Below are positions 1 through 8,888 of a stretch of DNA of 64,000 bases, one piece after another; the stretch's first letter is position 1; every line of letters starts with the position of its first letter. The notes below the pieces were generated by a model. The model made no database searches and was not told where the DNA came from. It saw nothing but the letters and a program-made list of their open reading frames with translations. Both the position numbers and the translations under genes were made by a program. Source of the stretch: [Enterobacter] lignolyticus SCF1 (lineage in GTDB: Bacteria; Pseudomonadota; Gammaproteobacteria; Enterobacterales; Enterobacteriaceae); NCBI RefSeq assembly GCF_000164865.1, contig NC_014618.1, forward strand, positions 4,340,001 through 4,404,000. The letters run 5' to 3'.

Positions 1-863
1 ACGTGCATGGCGATCTGGTCGTTATTAACAACGTGACGACGCTGTTGGCGCTGGATATCGCGGAAAAGCTGCAGCAGGGGCTGCCGATGCCGGATATTAT
101 CAGCGCCATCCCCGGCCGCTATGAAAATGAAATTCGCTACTATGCGGGCGTACCAGCCCGCAATACGCTGATTGTCGCCTGTATTTCCGGCGAAGGCATT
201 GCCCGCAAGCTGCAGGATATCCTTGCCCACGCGCTCGCCGCCGTGAACATTGACGTCATCACCATGGAGTACGACGCATTGCGCCGGGCGCTGAAAGAGA
301 AAGGCGCGCTGGCGGATACGCGTTTGATTATCACCACCACCGATCTGGACACCGGCGGCATCCCTTCCCTGACAATCCGCAACATTATTCAGGGCAACAC
401 CGACAGCCTGCTGCAGAACTATTTCGCCGAGTGGTTAGATGACGCGGAGTTCGTCGACATGATCCAGCAAATGGTCGAGCTGTTTACCCTCGAAGGCATC
501 AGCAGCCGCCTGACCTTTCTCAACCCCCGGGTGGTGCTGGAGGATATTGAAACCCTTATCCGCCGCTACGAGCAGGACTATCACTGCCGGTTCGAAAATT
601 ACCTGCATATCAACCTGGTGATGCACATCGCGCTGATGACGGAGCGGCTGATGCTGAACAGCGGCCACACCCATCGCGACGACGAAACGCTGGATGCGTG
701 CCAGCAGCGGTTCATTTCGCAGCACACCCGCTATTTTCAGCCACTGGTGCAGAAATACCGCATCACTATCCCGCTTACCGAACTGCTGATGATTGATGAA
801 ATCCTCGCGGGTGTCCGTTCGCGTTCGACACATACCGCCCACGGTGTCGAAAATGACGCTTAG
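1..863 (+). CDS. LevR-family sigma-54-dependent PTS-regulated activator, C-terminal part
   Basis: The gene enters from the left edge, so only the last 286 or so residues are visible. The visible part begins in the end of an EIIA(Man)-like domain (NNVTTLLALDIA), continues into a EIIB-like domain (LIVACISGEGIARKLQ, about residues 55-75) and ends in a PRD-type helical domain with conserved histidines (about 165-270). This order is that of LevR/DgaR activators, whose AAA+ sigma-54 domain would lie upstream of the window. Such proteins are phosphorylated by PTS components and switch on mannose-family PTS operons from -24/-12 promoters. A matching promoter lies 47 bases downstream of the stop, and a complete mannose-type PTS follows, so this is very probably its dedicated regulator. 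Start codon and DNA-binding domain cannot be seen. Confidence 0.85.
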   Translation, partial: VHGDLVVINNVTTLLALDIAEKLQQGLPMPDIISAIPGRYENEIRYYAGVPARNTLIVACISGEGIARKLQDILAHALAAVNIDVITMEYDALRRALKEKGALADTRLIITTTDLDTGGIPSLTIRNIIQGNTDSLLQNYFAEWLDDAEFVDMIQQMVELFTLEGISSRLTFLNPRVVLEDIETLIRRYEQDYHCRFENYLHINLVMHIALMTERLMLNSGHTHRDDETLDACQQRFISQHTRYFQPLVQKYRITIPLTELLMIDEILAGVRSRSTHTAHGVENDA

Positions 864-909
864 TGTCCAAAATCAAATTTTAACCCATAAATATCAATAA
901 ATTAAAAGT

Positions 910-925
910 TGGCATCCTGTTTGCT
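910..925 (+). promoter_or_regulatory. Sigma-54 (-24/-12) promoter of the PTS/GH35 operon
   Basis: TGGCAT, five bases, then TTGCT. The invariant GG (911-912) and GC (923-924) are exactly 12 bases apart, as in the TGGCAC-N5-TTGCA consensus. Transcription would start near 935, leaving about 24 bases of leader before the first PTS gene. The adjacent LevR-type activator is of the class that requires sigma-54. Upstream activator sites were not identified. Confidence 0.85.
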
Positions 926-958
926 TTATATCATCAGACAATGACGGGAGAAGAACAC

Positions 959-1423
959 ATGATTGAAATCTATATGGCGGGGCACGGCGAATACGCCATG
1001 GGCATTGTTTCAGCGCTGGATATGCTGCTGGGCGATAGCCATGGCGTCACGCCGGTCTGCGCCTACTGCGGCGATATCACCTCCATTCACCAACTGGAAA
1101 CGCATCTGACCCAGGCTGCTGCCGGGGTGCATTCCAGAGGTAACGATATGGTGCTGTTTACCGATATCCCCGGCGGCAGCGTGAACAATACGGCGCTGAA
1201 GATTGCCGCCAGCAGCCCCCATGTCCACCTGATCTCCGGCGCCAGTGTAGTGATGCTGCTGGAGTTTTACATGAGCGAAGGCGCGCCGCTTGAGCAGCGG
1301 ATAGCTATCGCCCTGCAGGCCGCCCAGGGCGCCAGCCGTTACCAGAACAAGCAGCCGGACTTCATCGCCCTGCGCGAAACCATGGCCAAATGCGCCAACG
1401 CCGGTTCGGGGGCGTCATGCTGA
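959..1423 (+). CDS. PTS mannose-family EIIA component (first copy)
   Basis: A 154-residue soluble phosphocarrier that takes phosphate from HPr and passes it to EIIB. The N-terminus MIEIYMAGHGEYAMG carries the phosphorylated histidine (His9) in the family's xxGHGxxAxG setting, and the FTDIPGGSVNN segment is the usual second active-site loop. I chose ATG 959 because GGGAGAAG lies 6-8 bases upstream; the in-frame ATG at 941 has no ribosome site and would sit close to the predicted sigma-54 transcription start. First gene of the operon. It overlaps the following EIIB gene by 7 bases, indicating translational coupling. A second EIIA is encoded at the end of the operon. Confidence 0.88.
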   Translation: MIEIYMAGHGEYAMGIVSALDMLLGDSHGVTPVCAYCGDITSIHQLETHLTQAAAGVHSRGNDMVLFTDIPGGSVNNTALKIAASSPHVHLISGASVVMLLEFYMSEGAPLEQRIAIALQAAQGASRYQNKQPDFIALRETMAKCANAGSGASC

Positions 1424-1863
1424 CGCTGCGCGTCGACGACCGCCTCATCCATACCCAGGTGGTTGCTGGCTGGATACAGGCGCTGGCGCTCGATAGCATC
1501 ATCGTCGGCAACGATGAGGCCGCGGGCGACCCGATGCAGGCGTTGGCACTGGAAATGGCGCTACCGCCGGGTGTGTCATGCCGCATCTGTACGCCAGACG
1601 ATGTCGCCGACCAGATACAGCCAGGCGCGCGCCAGATGGTGATTGTCGCCTCCCTTGCCTGCGCCAGCCGCGTTGTGTCGCGTATCCCTGCGATAACAGA
1701 AATTAATCTGGCAAACTGTTCGCAATATCGCCGTAAAGCGGAGTGTCAGCAATTTGCCGCCAGCGTCTGGCTGACGAACGACGATCTGACCCTGCTACAG
1801 GATCTTAAACAACACGGTATCAGCGTTGTGAATTACCCTTCGCCGCCCGTTGATAAAAAATAA
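1417..1863 (+). CDS. PTS mannose/fructose/sorbose-family EIIB component (first copy)
   Basis: A 148-residue EIIB that receives phosphate from EIIA and phosphorylates the sugar during transport through IIC/IID. The N-terminal signature RVDDRLIHTQVVAGW contains the active histidine (His12). ATG 1417 is chosen over the in-frame codon at 1390 because the family starts directly with this signature, and the 7-base overlap with EIIA is typical. A 118-base gap separates it from a second EIIB. The gap holds a short hairpin (TTCAGT/ACTGAA, 1907-1923) and no gene, so expression may drop or restart there. Confidence 0.88.
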   Translation: MLTLRVDDRLIHTQVVAGWIQALALDSIIVGNDEAAGDPMQALALEMALPPGVSCRICTPDDVADQIQPGARQMVIVASLACASRVVSRIPAITEINLANCSQYRRKAECQQFAASVWLTNDDLTLLQDLKQHGISVVNYPSPPVDKK

Positions 1864-1981
1864 AAACATTATTTTCTGATGTACTCATATGCAGTTAATG
1901 CGTTATTTCAGTCGTCTACTGAATATTTTCGCCTTACTGTAACTGGAGTCCACATAGAAATAGATTATAAGAGGAATACCT

Positions 1982-2467
1982 ATGGCTATAATCAATATCC
2001 GCGTCGATGAACGGCTTATTCATGGGCAGGTCGCCAATATGTGGACGTCGCGCCTGAATATCACCCGTATCATGGTAGCAGACGACCAAATAGCAGAAAG
2101 CGATATTGACAAAATGACCCTCAAGATGGCCGTTCCGGCAGGGGTTAAGCTGAGCGTCCTGCCGTTCAGGACGGCGGCGGAAAATATTATTGCAGGCAAA
2201 TACGATTCGCAGCGCGTGCTGCTGCTTATTAAGTCGGTTCCGGCCTTAATGGCTCTGCACGAGTACCATCTACCGATGCCTGAAATTAATGTTGCCAACG
2301 TTACGCAGCTTCAGGGCGGCCTCCCGGTCACGAAAAGCGTTAGCCTTTCCGCAGTAGATATTACCCAGCTGCAGCAGCTTGCCGCGCATGGCACAAAAAT
2401 TATCAGCCAGCGCGTTCCGAACGACGACAAGCTGAATGTCGCCGATATCCTTAATAACCTGATATAA
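1982..2467 (+). CDS. PTS mannose/fructose/sorbose-family EIIB component (second copy)
   Basis: A 161-residue EIIB with the canonical signature RVDERLIHGQV (His14 is the phosphorylation site), which fits the family consensus better than the first copy does (DDRLIHTQ). The Shine-Dalgarno AAGAGGAA lies just upstream of ATG 1982. It is followed after 14 bases by EIIC and then EIID, so it is probably the EIIB that works with this membrane complex. Two EIIB genes in a row could serve two substrates, or one may act in regulation through the LevR-type activator; the sequence does not decide this. Confidence 0.9.
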   Translation: MAIINIRVDERLIHGQVANMWTSRLNITRIMVADDQIAESDIDKMTLKMAVPAGVKLSVLPFRTAAENIIAGKYDSQRVLLLIKSVPALMALHEYHLPMPEINVANVTQLQGGLPVTKSVSLSAVDITQLQQLAAHGTKIISQRVPNDDKLNVADILNNLI

Positions 2468-2481
2468 AACGAGGAGCCACC

Positions 2482-3291
2482 ATGACAATAGAAGGATGGC
2501 AGATTCTGGTTATTTGTCTGTTTGCGTTTATCCAGATTCTGGACGTCATTACCGTCAACGTCGGCCTGGGATATCCGCTGAACGCCGGAATGATCACCGG
2601 GCTTATTATGGGCGATGTCACCACCGGTCTCGCGGTCGGGGCAACGCTGCAGCTGATGGTGCTGGGCGTCGGCACCTACGGCGGCGCCTCAATACCCGAT
2701 TTCACCACTGGCGCTATCATAGGCACGATTTTCGCGGTCATCAGCGGCAAGGGCATTGAATTTGCGATCGGGCTCGCCGTGCCGGTTGGCCTGCTGCTGA
2801 TCCAGTTGGATATTCTGGCGCGTTTTCTTAACACCTTCTTCCTGCACCGCATAATTAAAGCCATTGACAGGCTGGATATCGGCGCGATTGAACGCAATGT
2901 GCTCGCAGGCGCTCTTCCGTGGGGGCTGTCGCGGATGCTGCCCGTGCTGCTGATGCTGCTGTTCGGCGAGCATTTCGTCCAGTTGGTGCTGTACTACGCG
3001 CCGGGCTGGCTGATGGGCGGACTGAAGGTCGCGGGTGGGGTCTTGCCTGTCGTCGGTATCGGTATTCTGCTGCGCTACCTGCCGACCCGGCAGTTCTTCC
3101 CCTGGCTGTTGATCGGTTTCTTCGCCGCCGCCTGGCTGAAAACGCCGATGCTGGGCGTCGCCGTCCTCGGTATCGCTGGCGCCATTATCCACTACCGCAA
3201 CGTTTCCAGTACGGAGAAACGCCAGCCCCAAGATACGCCTCGCCCTGCCGTACTGACCACTTCCGGAGAAATCACTGATGATGAAATCTGA
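2482..3291 (+). CDS. PTS mannose/fructose/sorbose-family EIIC component
   Basis: A 269-residue inner-membrane permease subunit, mostly hydrophobic with several predicted membrane helices. The N-terminal region includes GYPLNAGMITGLIMGDVTTG and QLMVLGVGTYGGASIPD, conserved in ManY/AgaC-type proteins. With EIID it forms the sugar channel of the mannose-type PTS. The GAGGAG ribosome site lies about 10 bases before ATG 2482. The last 14 bases overlap the start of EIID. The roughly 30-residue hydrophilic C-terminal tail is unremarkable. Confidence 0.9.
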   Translation: MTIEGWQILVICLFAFIQILDVITVNVGLGYPLNAGMITGLIMGDVTTGLAVGATLQLMVLGVGTYGGASIPDFTTGAIIGTIFAVISGKGIEFAIGLAVPVGLLLIQLDILARFLNTFFLHRIIKAIDRLDIGAIERNVLAGALPWGLSRMLPVLLMLLFGEHFVQLVLYYAPGWLMGGLKVAGGVLPVVGIGILLRYLPTRQFFPWLLIGFFAAAWLKTPMLGVAVLGIAGAIIHYRNVSSTEKRQPQDTPRPAVLTTSGEITDDEI

Positions 3292-4108
3292 TACCCCTGC
3301 CGCAGCGCCTCACGCCAGGCTCGATCGTCGTACCCTGCGTCAGGTGAACCTGCGCTGGCTGTTCACCTCCGCGATTTGCTGGAACTACGAACGCATGATG
3401 AGCACCGGCTACCTGTACGCCATGCTCCCTGCTTCGCAAAAGCTATATGGCGACGATCCGGTGGCGCTGAAAAAGAACCTGGAGATGCATGCGCAGTTCT
3501 TTAACACCAGCCCCCACACCGGTGCGCTGATCCTCGGCGTCGATCTGGCGCTGGAAGAGGAAAAAGGCCGCGACGCCATGGAGGCGGTATCCGGCCTGAA
3601 AACCGGCCTGATGGGCCCCTTCGCTGCGATAGGCGATGCGCTATTTGGCGCTCTGGTGCCCACCATTTTCGGCTCCGTGGGCTCCTGGATGGCGCTGAAC
3701 GGTAACCCGATGGGCGCCATTTTCTGGATCATTGCCCACATCCTGATCATCTTCGGCTTTCGTCTGCCGCAGTTGGGGTTTGCGTATCGCCAAGGCATCA
3801 ACATGGTCGGCAGCATGAATACCCGGCTGAAGTCTATTACCGAAGCCGCCACCCTGCTCGGAGTCACGGTCGTCGGCGCGCTTATCGCCTCGGTCGTGCA
3901 CATTACGGTGCCGCTGACGCTTAAAAGCGGCGGCGTCGAGCTGAAAATCCAGGAAACCCTTGACCAGCTAATGCCATCGCTGCTACCGGTCCTGCTGGTA
4001 GGGCTGGTGTACTGGCTGCTGGGGCTGCGCCGGATGAACTCCACCCGCGTTATCTGGGTGGTGATGCTGATCTCCATCGTGGGTTATAACACCGGCATTC
4101 TCGGTTAA
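3278..4108 (+). CDS. PTS mannose/fructose/sorbose-family EIID component
   Basis: A 276-residue membrane subunit partnering EIIC. The EIID hallmarks are visible: NYERMMSTGYLYAMLP near residue 35, FFNTSPHTGALILGV near 73, and GLKTGLMGPFAAIGDALFGAL near 105. The C-terminal half is hydrophobic. Two consecutive ATG codons at 3278 and 3281 make the exact start ambiguous by one residue. Ten bases separate its stop from the beta-galactosidase gene, placing the hydrolase in the same transcript. Confidence 0.9.
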   Translation: MMKSDTPAAAPHARLDRRTLRQVNLRWLFTSAICWNYERMMSTGYLYAMLPASQKLYGDDPVALKKNLEMHAQFFNTSPHTGALILGVDLALEEEKGRDAMEAVSGLKTGLMGPFAAIGDALFGALVPTIFGSVGSWMALNGNPMGAIFWIIAHILIIFGFRLPQLGFAYRQGINMVGSMNTRLKSITEAATLLGVTVVGALIASVVHITVPLTLKSGGVELKIQETLDQLMPSLLPVLLVGLVYWLLGLRRMNSTRVIWVVMLISIVGYNTGILG

Positions 4109-4118
4109 CGGAGACGAT

Positions 4119-5894
4119 ATGGGTACCTTTACGGTCGAAAAAAACCTGCTGCAGGACGGCAAACCCGTGCAGCTGATTTCCGGCGCAATCCACTATTTCC
4201 GCCTCGTACCGCAGTACTGGGAGCACAGCCTCAACAACCTCAAAGCGCTGGGCGCCAACTGTGTGGAAACCTATCTGCCGTGGAATATCCACCAGCCGGA
4301 TCCGGAGCGCTTTTGCTTTACCGGCATGGCGGACGTCGAGCGCTTCATCGCGCTGGCACAGCGCAAAGGACTGTTCGTTATTTTGCGCCCCTCGCCTTAT
4401 ATCTGCGCGGAGTGGGAGTTTGGCGGCCTTCCGGCCTGGCTGCTGCGCGATCCGTCGATGAGGGTACGCAGCAGCCAGCCCGCGTTTTTACAGGCGGTCG
4501 AGCGCTACTACGCTGAACTGCTCCCCCGCCTCGCACCCTGGCAGTACGATCGCGGTGGGCCAGTGGTGATGATGCAGTTGGAAAACGAATATGGCTCGTT
4601 TGGCAACGACAAAGCCTACCTTCGCACGCTGGCGGCAATGATGCGCCGATATGGCGTCAGCGTTCCGCTATTCACCTCCGACGGTGCCTGGCAAGAGGCG
4701 CTGCAGGCAGGGTCCCTGTGCGAAGACAACGTTCTGGCGACAGCGAATTTCGGCTCCCGCTCCGCCGAAAGCCTCGATAACCTCGCAGCCTTCCAGCCGG
4801 AGCGTCCGCTGATGTGCCTGGAGTTCTGGAACGGCTGGTTTAACCGCTATGGCGACGCGATTATTCGCCGTGACGCCGACGACGTCGGCCAGGAAATACG
4901 CACTCTTCTGACGCGCGCCAGCATCAATATCTACATGTTTCAGGGTGGTACCAACTTTGGTTTTATGAACGGCTGCTCCGTACGCGGTGATAAAGACCTG
5001 CCGCAGGTCACCTCCTATGATTACGACGCGCTGCTGAGCGAATGGGGCGAGCCGGGGGCGAAATTCTTCGCCGTACAGCAGGTTATCCGTCAGCACTCGC
5101 CGGAGGCGGAACAGTTCGAGCCGGTTGGGCTACCACACCGCGCCTATGGCGCGATCGCGCTCAGCCGGAAAGTCAGCCTGTTTGCAACGCTCCCAACCCT
5201 GAGCCTTCCGGTAAAAAGCCCCTGGCCGCTGACGATGGAAGAGGTCGGACAAAACTACGGTTATATTCTCTACCGCTGTCATAAGGCAGGCCCCGGGAAG
5301 GTCGAGAAATGCCGGGTGGTCGATGCGGGCGATCGGGTGCAGTTTTACTGCAACGGCGAACATCTGGCGACCCAGTATCACGAGCAGATAGGCGAGCAGA
5401 TTCCGTTTGCGTTACGCGAGGCTGACAACGTGCTGGATCTGCTCATCGAAAATATGGGTCGGGTCAACTACGGTCCGCGGTTGCTGGCCCCCACCCAGCG
5501 CAAAGGGTTGCGCGGAGGGCTGGTCATTGACCTGCATCTGGAGACGGATTGGGACATTTTTCCGCTGCCGCTGGATAATATCGACGACGTCGATTTTTCC
5601 GCGGGCTGGCAGCCGCAGCAACCGGCATTTTATGAATATTGCTTTGCTATCGACAGCCCGGCTGATACCTTCCTTGATACCCGCTCGCTCGGTAAAGGCG
5701 TGGCGTTTATCAACGGGTTCAATCTTGGTCGCTACTGGTATCGCGGGCCGCTGGGTTATCTGTATATCCCGGCGCCGCTGCTCAAGCAGGGAGAGAATCG
5801 ACTGATCATCTTCGAAACCGAAGGGGTGGAGGTGGGTGCGTTAGCCCTGCTGAATAAACCGGTTTACATTGAGGTTACTGAGAGCACAACGTGA
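4119..5894 (+). CDS. GH35 beta-galactosidase, cytoplasmic, PTS-associated
   Basis: A 591-residue glycoside hydrolase family 35 enzyme. The N-terminal TIM-barrel region has SGAIHYFR (about 21-28), SPYICAEWEFGGLPAWLL (92-109), the acid/base glutamate in QLENEYGS (Glu157) and the nucleophile in CLEFWNGW (Glu235). The C-terminal half would form the beta-sandwich domains, with GKGVAFINGFNLGRYW as the usual jelly-roll motif. There is no signal peptide, so it acts on imported substrate. It strongly resembles pneumococcal BgaC, which is also encoded beside a mannose-type PTS and cleaves Gal-beta-1,3-GlcNAc; by analogy the substrate is probably a galacto- or lacto-N-biose-like disaccharide. That substrate is an inference. 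The stop overlaps the next start (GTGA). Confidence 0.92.
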   Translation: MGTFTVEKNLLQDGKPVQLISGAIHYFRLVPQYWEHSLNNLKALGANCVETYLPWNIHQPDPERFCFTGMADVERFIALAQRKGLFVILRPSPYICAEWEFGGLPAWLLRDPSMRVRSSQPAFLQAVERYYAELLPRLAPWQYDRGGPVVMMQLENEYGSFGNDKAYLRTLAAMMRRYGVSVPLFTSDGAWQEALQAGSLCEDNVLATANFGSRSAESLDNLAAFQPERPLMCLEFWNGWFNRYGDAIIRRDADDVGQEIRTLLTRASINIYMFQGGTNFGFMNGCSVRGDKDLPQVTSYDYDALLSEWGEPGAKFFAVQQVIRQHSPEAEQFEPVGLPHRAYGAIALSRKVSLFATLPTLSLPVKSPWPLTMEEVGQNYGYILYRCHKAGPGKVEKCRVVDAGDRVQFYCNGEHLATQYHEQIGEQIPFALREADNVLDLLIENMGRVNYGPRLLAPTQRKGLRGGLVIDLHLETDWDIFPLPLDNIDDVDFSAGWQPQQPAFYEYCFAIDSPADTFLDTRSLGKGVAFINGFNLGRYWYRGPLGYLYIPAPLLKQGENRLIIFETEGVEVGALALLNKPVYIEVTESTT

Positions 5895-6301
5895 CGCAGC
5901 TAGTCTTACTCAGCCACGGCGATATCGCCGTGGCCATTCGCGACGCCGCCTTCGATATCCTGGGGCCGCGCAATAACGTTCATGCCCTGGCGCTGCGCGT
6001 TGGCGACAGTCCTCAGTCGCTGGCGCTTACGCTGCACACCCTGCTCTCGCCTTCCGCCGACGAACCCGCGGTGCTGATGTGCGATATTGCCGGCGGCACA
6101 CCGGCGAACGTGGCGCTGAAATACGGGCTACAGCACCCGCAGACGACGGTGTTCGCCGGGCTCAATCTGTCGATGGTGCTGGCCTGCATGCAGGATAATT
6201 CATCGTACTTATCGGCAACGGATCTCCTGCAGGCCGCACATGACGGTATTATCGATATCAGCGCGAAAGCGCGAAACCTGACCAACCGCGGACAAGCCTG
6301 A
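5891..6301 (+). CDS. PTS mannose-family EIIA component (second copy)
   Basis: A 136-residue EIIA with the active histidine in VLLSHGDIA (His9) and the loop CDIAGGTPAN. It begins with GTG overlapping the GH35 stop by four bases (GTGA), a clear sign of translational coupling. It is the last gene of the operon. The first-copy EIIA (959-1423) is clearly a different sequence, so this is not a recent duplication; one may serve transport and the other the LevR-type regulator, or each may pair with one of the two EIIB proteins. Confidence 0.88.
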   Translation: MTQLVLLSHGDIAVAIRDAAFDILGPRNNVHALALRVGDSPQSLALTLHTLLSPSADEPAVLMCDIAGGTPANVALKYGLQHPQTTVFAGLNLSMVLACMQDNSSYLSATDLLQAAHDGIIDISAKARNLTNRGQA

Positions 6302-6653
6302 CATTTACACGTGAAGTTTTGATGAATATGCGCAAATCGTCTTATATTTCATGATGACCATGGAAGGTATTTCCTTCTATTTCGCCTGGGGCAAATTCCA
6401 TAGCCAAAAACATTAACCGCTGGAGGTTTTATAATAAAATGGTATTGTCTCTGTGCTACAATTAAGCGTTCATTTTTTGTTATAGCTATAATATATTTTC
6501 CGCCCATATTCCCCCGATAAATCCAGGCGTAGCATGGCCTGCAACCTGCATGAGGCAACGGTTTTTCCGCACCTGCCGTAAATAGTCTACTTAGTGACTA
6601 TTTCATTATTATATGTTACTTTGTATATAAAATAATTTAATTCAGGTAGTAGA
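6302..6653. other. Intergenic region upstream of nfrB
   Basis: A 352-base AT-rich gap between the PTS operon and nfrB. It holds only weak hairpins (for example GAAGG-TATTT-CCTTC near 6363) and AT-rich promoter-like sequence about 20-40 bases before nfrB (TTGTATATAAAATAAT). I see no convincing gene; the reverse-strand 69-codon open frame here has no ribosome site or recognisable product. Confidence 0.5.
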
Positions 6654-8888
6654 ATGAACTGGTTCGTAGATATCTTTTCTACCTATCTCTATGGCCTTAA
6701 GGTCATCGCCATCGCCCTGGCATTTATGATGCTTATCAGTGGCTTAGATGATTTATTCATCGACATCGTTTACTGGTGCAGGCGCGTGAAGCGGGCGCTC
6801 ACGGTTTACCGTAAGCATAGCCCGATGAGCTATCAGGAATTATATAAACCGGATGAAAAACCCCTCGCCATCATGGTTCCGGCCTGGAATGAAACCGGGG
6901 TTATCGGGAATATGGCGGAGCTTGCGGCGTTAACGCTGGATTACGAAAACTACCATATTTTCGTCGGCACCTATCCCAATGATCCGGACACCCAGCGCGA
7001 TGTCGATGAGGTTTGCGCGCGTTTTCCTAACGTACATAAAGTGGTCTGCGCCCGCCCGGGGCCAACCAGCAAAGCCGACTGCCTGAACAACATTCTTGAC
7101 GCGATTACGCAGTTCGAGCGTAGCGTCAACTTTAAGTTCGCCGGTTTTATTCTGCATGACTCGGAAGACGTTATTTCCCCCATGGAGCTGCGGTTATTCA
7201 ACTATCTCGTCGACCGTAAAGACCTGATTCAGATCCCCGTCTACCCCTTCGAGCGCGAGTGGAACCACTTCACCAGCATGTCGTATATCGATGAGTTCGC
7301 CGAACTGCACGGTAAAGACGTTCCGGTACGTGAAGCCATCGCCGGGCAGGTTCCCAGCGCGGGCGTCGGCACCTGTTTCAGCCGCCGCGCGATCATGGCG
7401 CTGCTGACCGACGGCGACGGTATCGCCTTCGACGTACAGAGCCTTACCGAAGATTACGACATCGGCTTTCGCCTGAAAGAAAAAGGGATGACCGAGATTT
7501 TTGTCCGCTTCCCGGTCGTCAACCCGGATGCCGACAACAAAGAGCCGCGCCGCTTCCTGCAAAGCGTGCGCTCATCGAACGTCATCTGCGTGCGCGAATA
7601 TTTCCCCGATACCTTCAGCACCGCCGTTCGTCAGAAATCACGCTGGATTATCGGCATCGTCTTTCAGGGCTTTAAAACCCATAAGTGGAGCGACAGCACA
7701 ACGCTGAACTACTTCCTGTGGCGCGACCGCAAAGGAGCCATCAGCAACTTCCTGAGCTTTACGGCGATGATTATCATGATCCAGCTGGTGCTGCTGCTGA
7801 TTTATCAGCGCCTCTGGCCGGACGCCTGGCAATTTCTGTCGATCTTCACCGGCGGCCCCTGGCTGGTAACGCTGCTGTGGATTAACTTCGGCCTGATGGT
7901 TAACCGCATTTTGCAGCGCGTCATCTTCGTAACCATCTACTACGGGCTGGGCCAGGGATTGCTCTCCATCCTGCGCCTGTTCTGGGGCAACCTGATCAAC
8001 TTCATGGCGAACTGGCGCGCGCTGAAGCAGGTGATTCAGCACGGCGACCCGCGCCGCGTGGCCTGGGATAAAACCACCCACGATTTCCCAAGCGTCACCG
8101 GGGAAAACCGCGCGCTGCGCCCGCTTGGCCAGATCCTTATCGAGCATCAGGCGCTGACGGAAGCCCAACTGGAAGAGGCGCTGATGAACCGCACGCCGGG
8201 GCTGCGTCTTGGCGGTTCGCTGCTGAACCAGGGCCTGATCACGTCGGAGCAGCTGGCGCAGGCGCTGGCTGAACAAAGCGGCGTGACGGCGGAATCTGTT
8301 GATGCCTGGACCCTGTCCGAGTCGCTGATCGCCGGGATGCCGGACTCCGTCGCCCTGCGCTACGCCGTGCTGCCGCTGCGCCGCGAAAACGACACGCTGG
8401 TGGTCGCCAGTGAAAACGGTATCGACCCGGTATCGCTGGCCGCGCTGGAGCGTAAAATGGGATGTCCCGTCAGGTACGTCATCGCCCAGCGCGGCCAGGT
8501 GGTCACCGGGCTGCGCTACTGGTACGCCCGTCACCGCGGCCTAGACGACCGCGCGCTGCTGGAAACCGCCGTTTCCCGCGGCTGGCTGGACCGTCAGCAG
8601 GCGGACGGCATCTGGCGGCATTTCGTTCCCCGTCAGCTACTCTTTGCTGAAGTGCTGACGACGCTTGGCCACATCAGTAACTCCGCGATGAGCGCCCTGC
8701 TGCTGCGCCACGAGCGCAGCGAGCTGCCCCTTGGCGAATTTCTGGTCAGTGAAGGCGTCGTGACCCAGGACGTGCTGGACCGTGTTCTGGTCCTGCAACA
8801 GACGCTGCAGGTCTCCATACAAACGCTGCTGCATAAAGCGGGCCTTACCGACGCGCAACTGGCTGAACTGGAACAGGAACACGCATGA
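6654..8888 (+). CDS. nfrB: NfrB, c-di-GMP-controlled glycosyltransferase (phage N4 adsorption protein B)
   Basis: A 744-residue inner-membrane protein matching E. coli NfrB in length and sequence. It has an N-terminal membrane helix (about 15-40), a GT2 domain with DSED (about 170) and the RQKSRWIIG motif (about 325), two or more membrane helices around 355-450, and a C-terminal region with MshEN-type repeats, RLGGSLLNQGLITSEQLAQ near 520, the form that binds c-di-GMP. In E. coli NfrB makes and NfrA exports an N-acetylmannosamine-type surface glycan that N4 phage uses as receptor. It heads the operon; the stop overlaps the nfrA start (ATGA). Confidence 0.95.
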   Translation: MNWFVDIFSTYLYGLKVIAIALAFMMLISGLDDLFIDIVYWCRRVKRALTVYRKHSPMSYQELYKPDEKPLAIMVPAWNETGVIGNMAELAALTLDYENYHIFVGTYPNDPDTQRDVDEVCARFPNVHKVVCARPGPTSKADCLNNILDAITQFERSVNFKFAGFILHDSEDVISPMELRLFNYLVDRKDLIQIPVYPFEREWNHFTSMSYIDEFAELHGKDVPVREAIAGQVPSAGVGTCFSRRAIMALLTDGDGIAFDVQSLTEDYDIGFRLKEKGMTEIFVRFPVVNPDADNKEPRRFLQSVRSSNVICVREYFPDTFSTAVRQKSRWIIGIVFQGFKTHKWSDSTTLNYFLWRDRKGAISNFLSFTAMIIMIQLVLLLIYQRLWPDAWQFLSIFTGGPWLVTLLWINFGLMVNRILQRVIFVTIYYGLGQGLLSILRLFWGNLINFMANWRALKQVIQHGDPRRVAWDKTTHDFPSVTGENRALRPLGQILIEHQALTEAQLEEALMNRTPGLRLGGSLLNQGLITSEQLAQALAEQSGVTAESVDAWTLSESLIAGMPDSVALRYAVLPLRRENDTLVVASENGIDPVSLAALERKMGCPVRYVIAQRGQVVTGLRYWYARHRGLDDRALLETAVSRGWLDRQQADGIWRHFVPRQLLFAEVLTTLGHISNSAMSALLLRHERSELPLGEFLVSEGVVTQDVLDRVLVLQQTLQVSIQTLLHKAGLTDAQLAELEQEHA

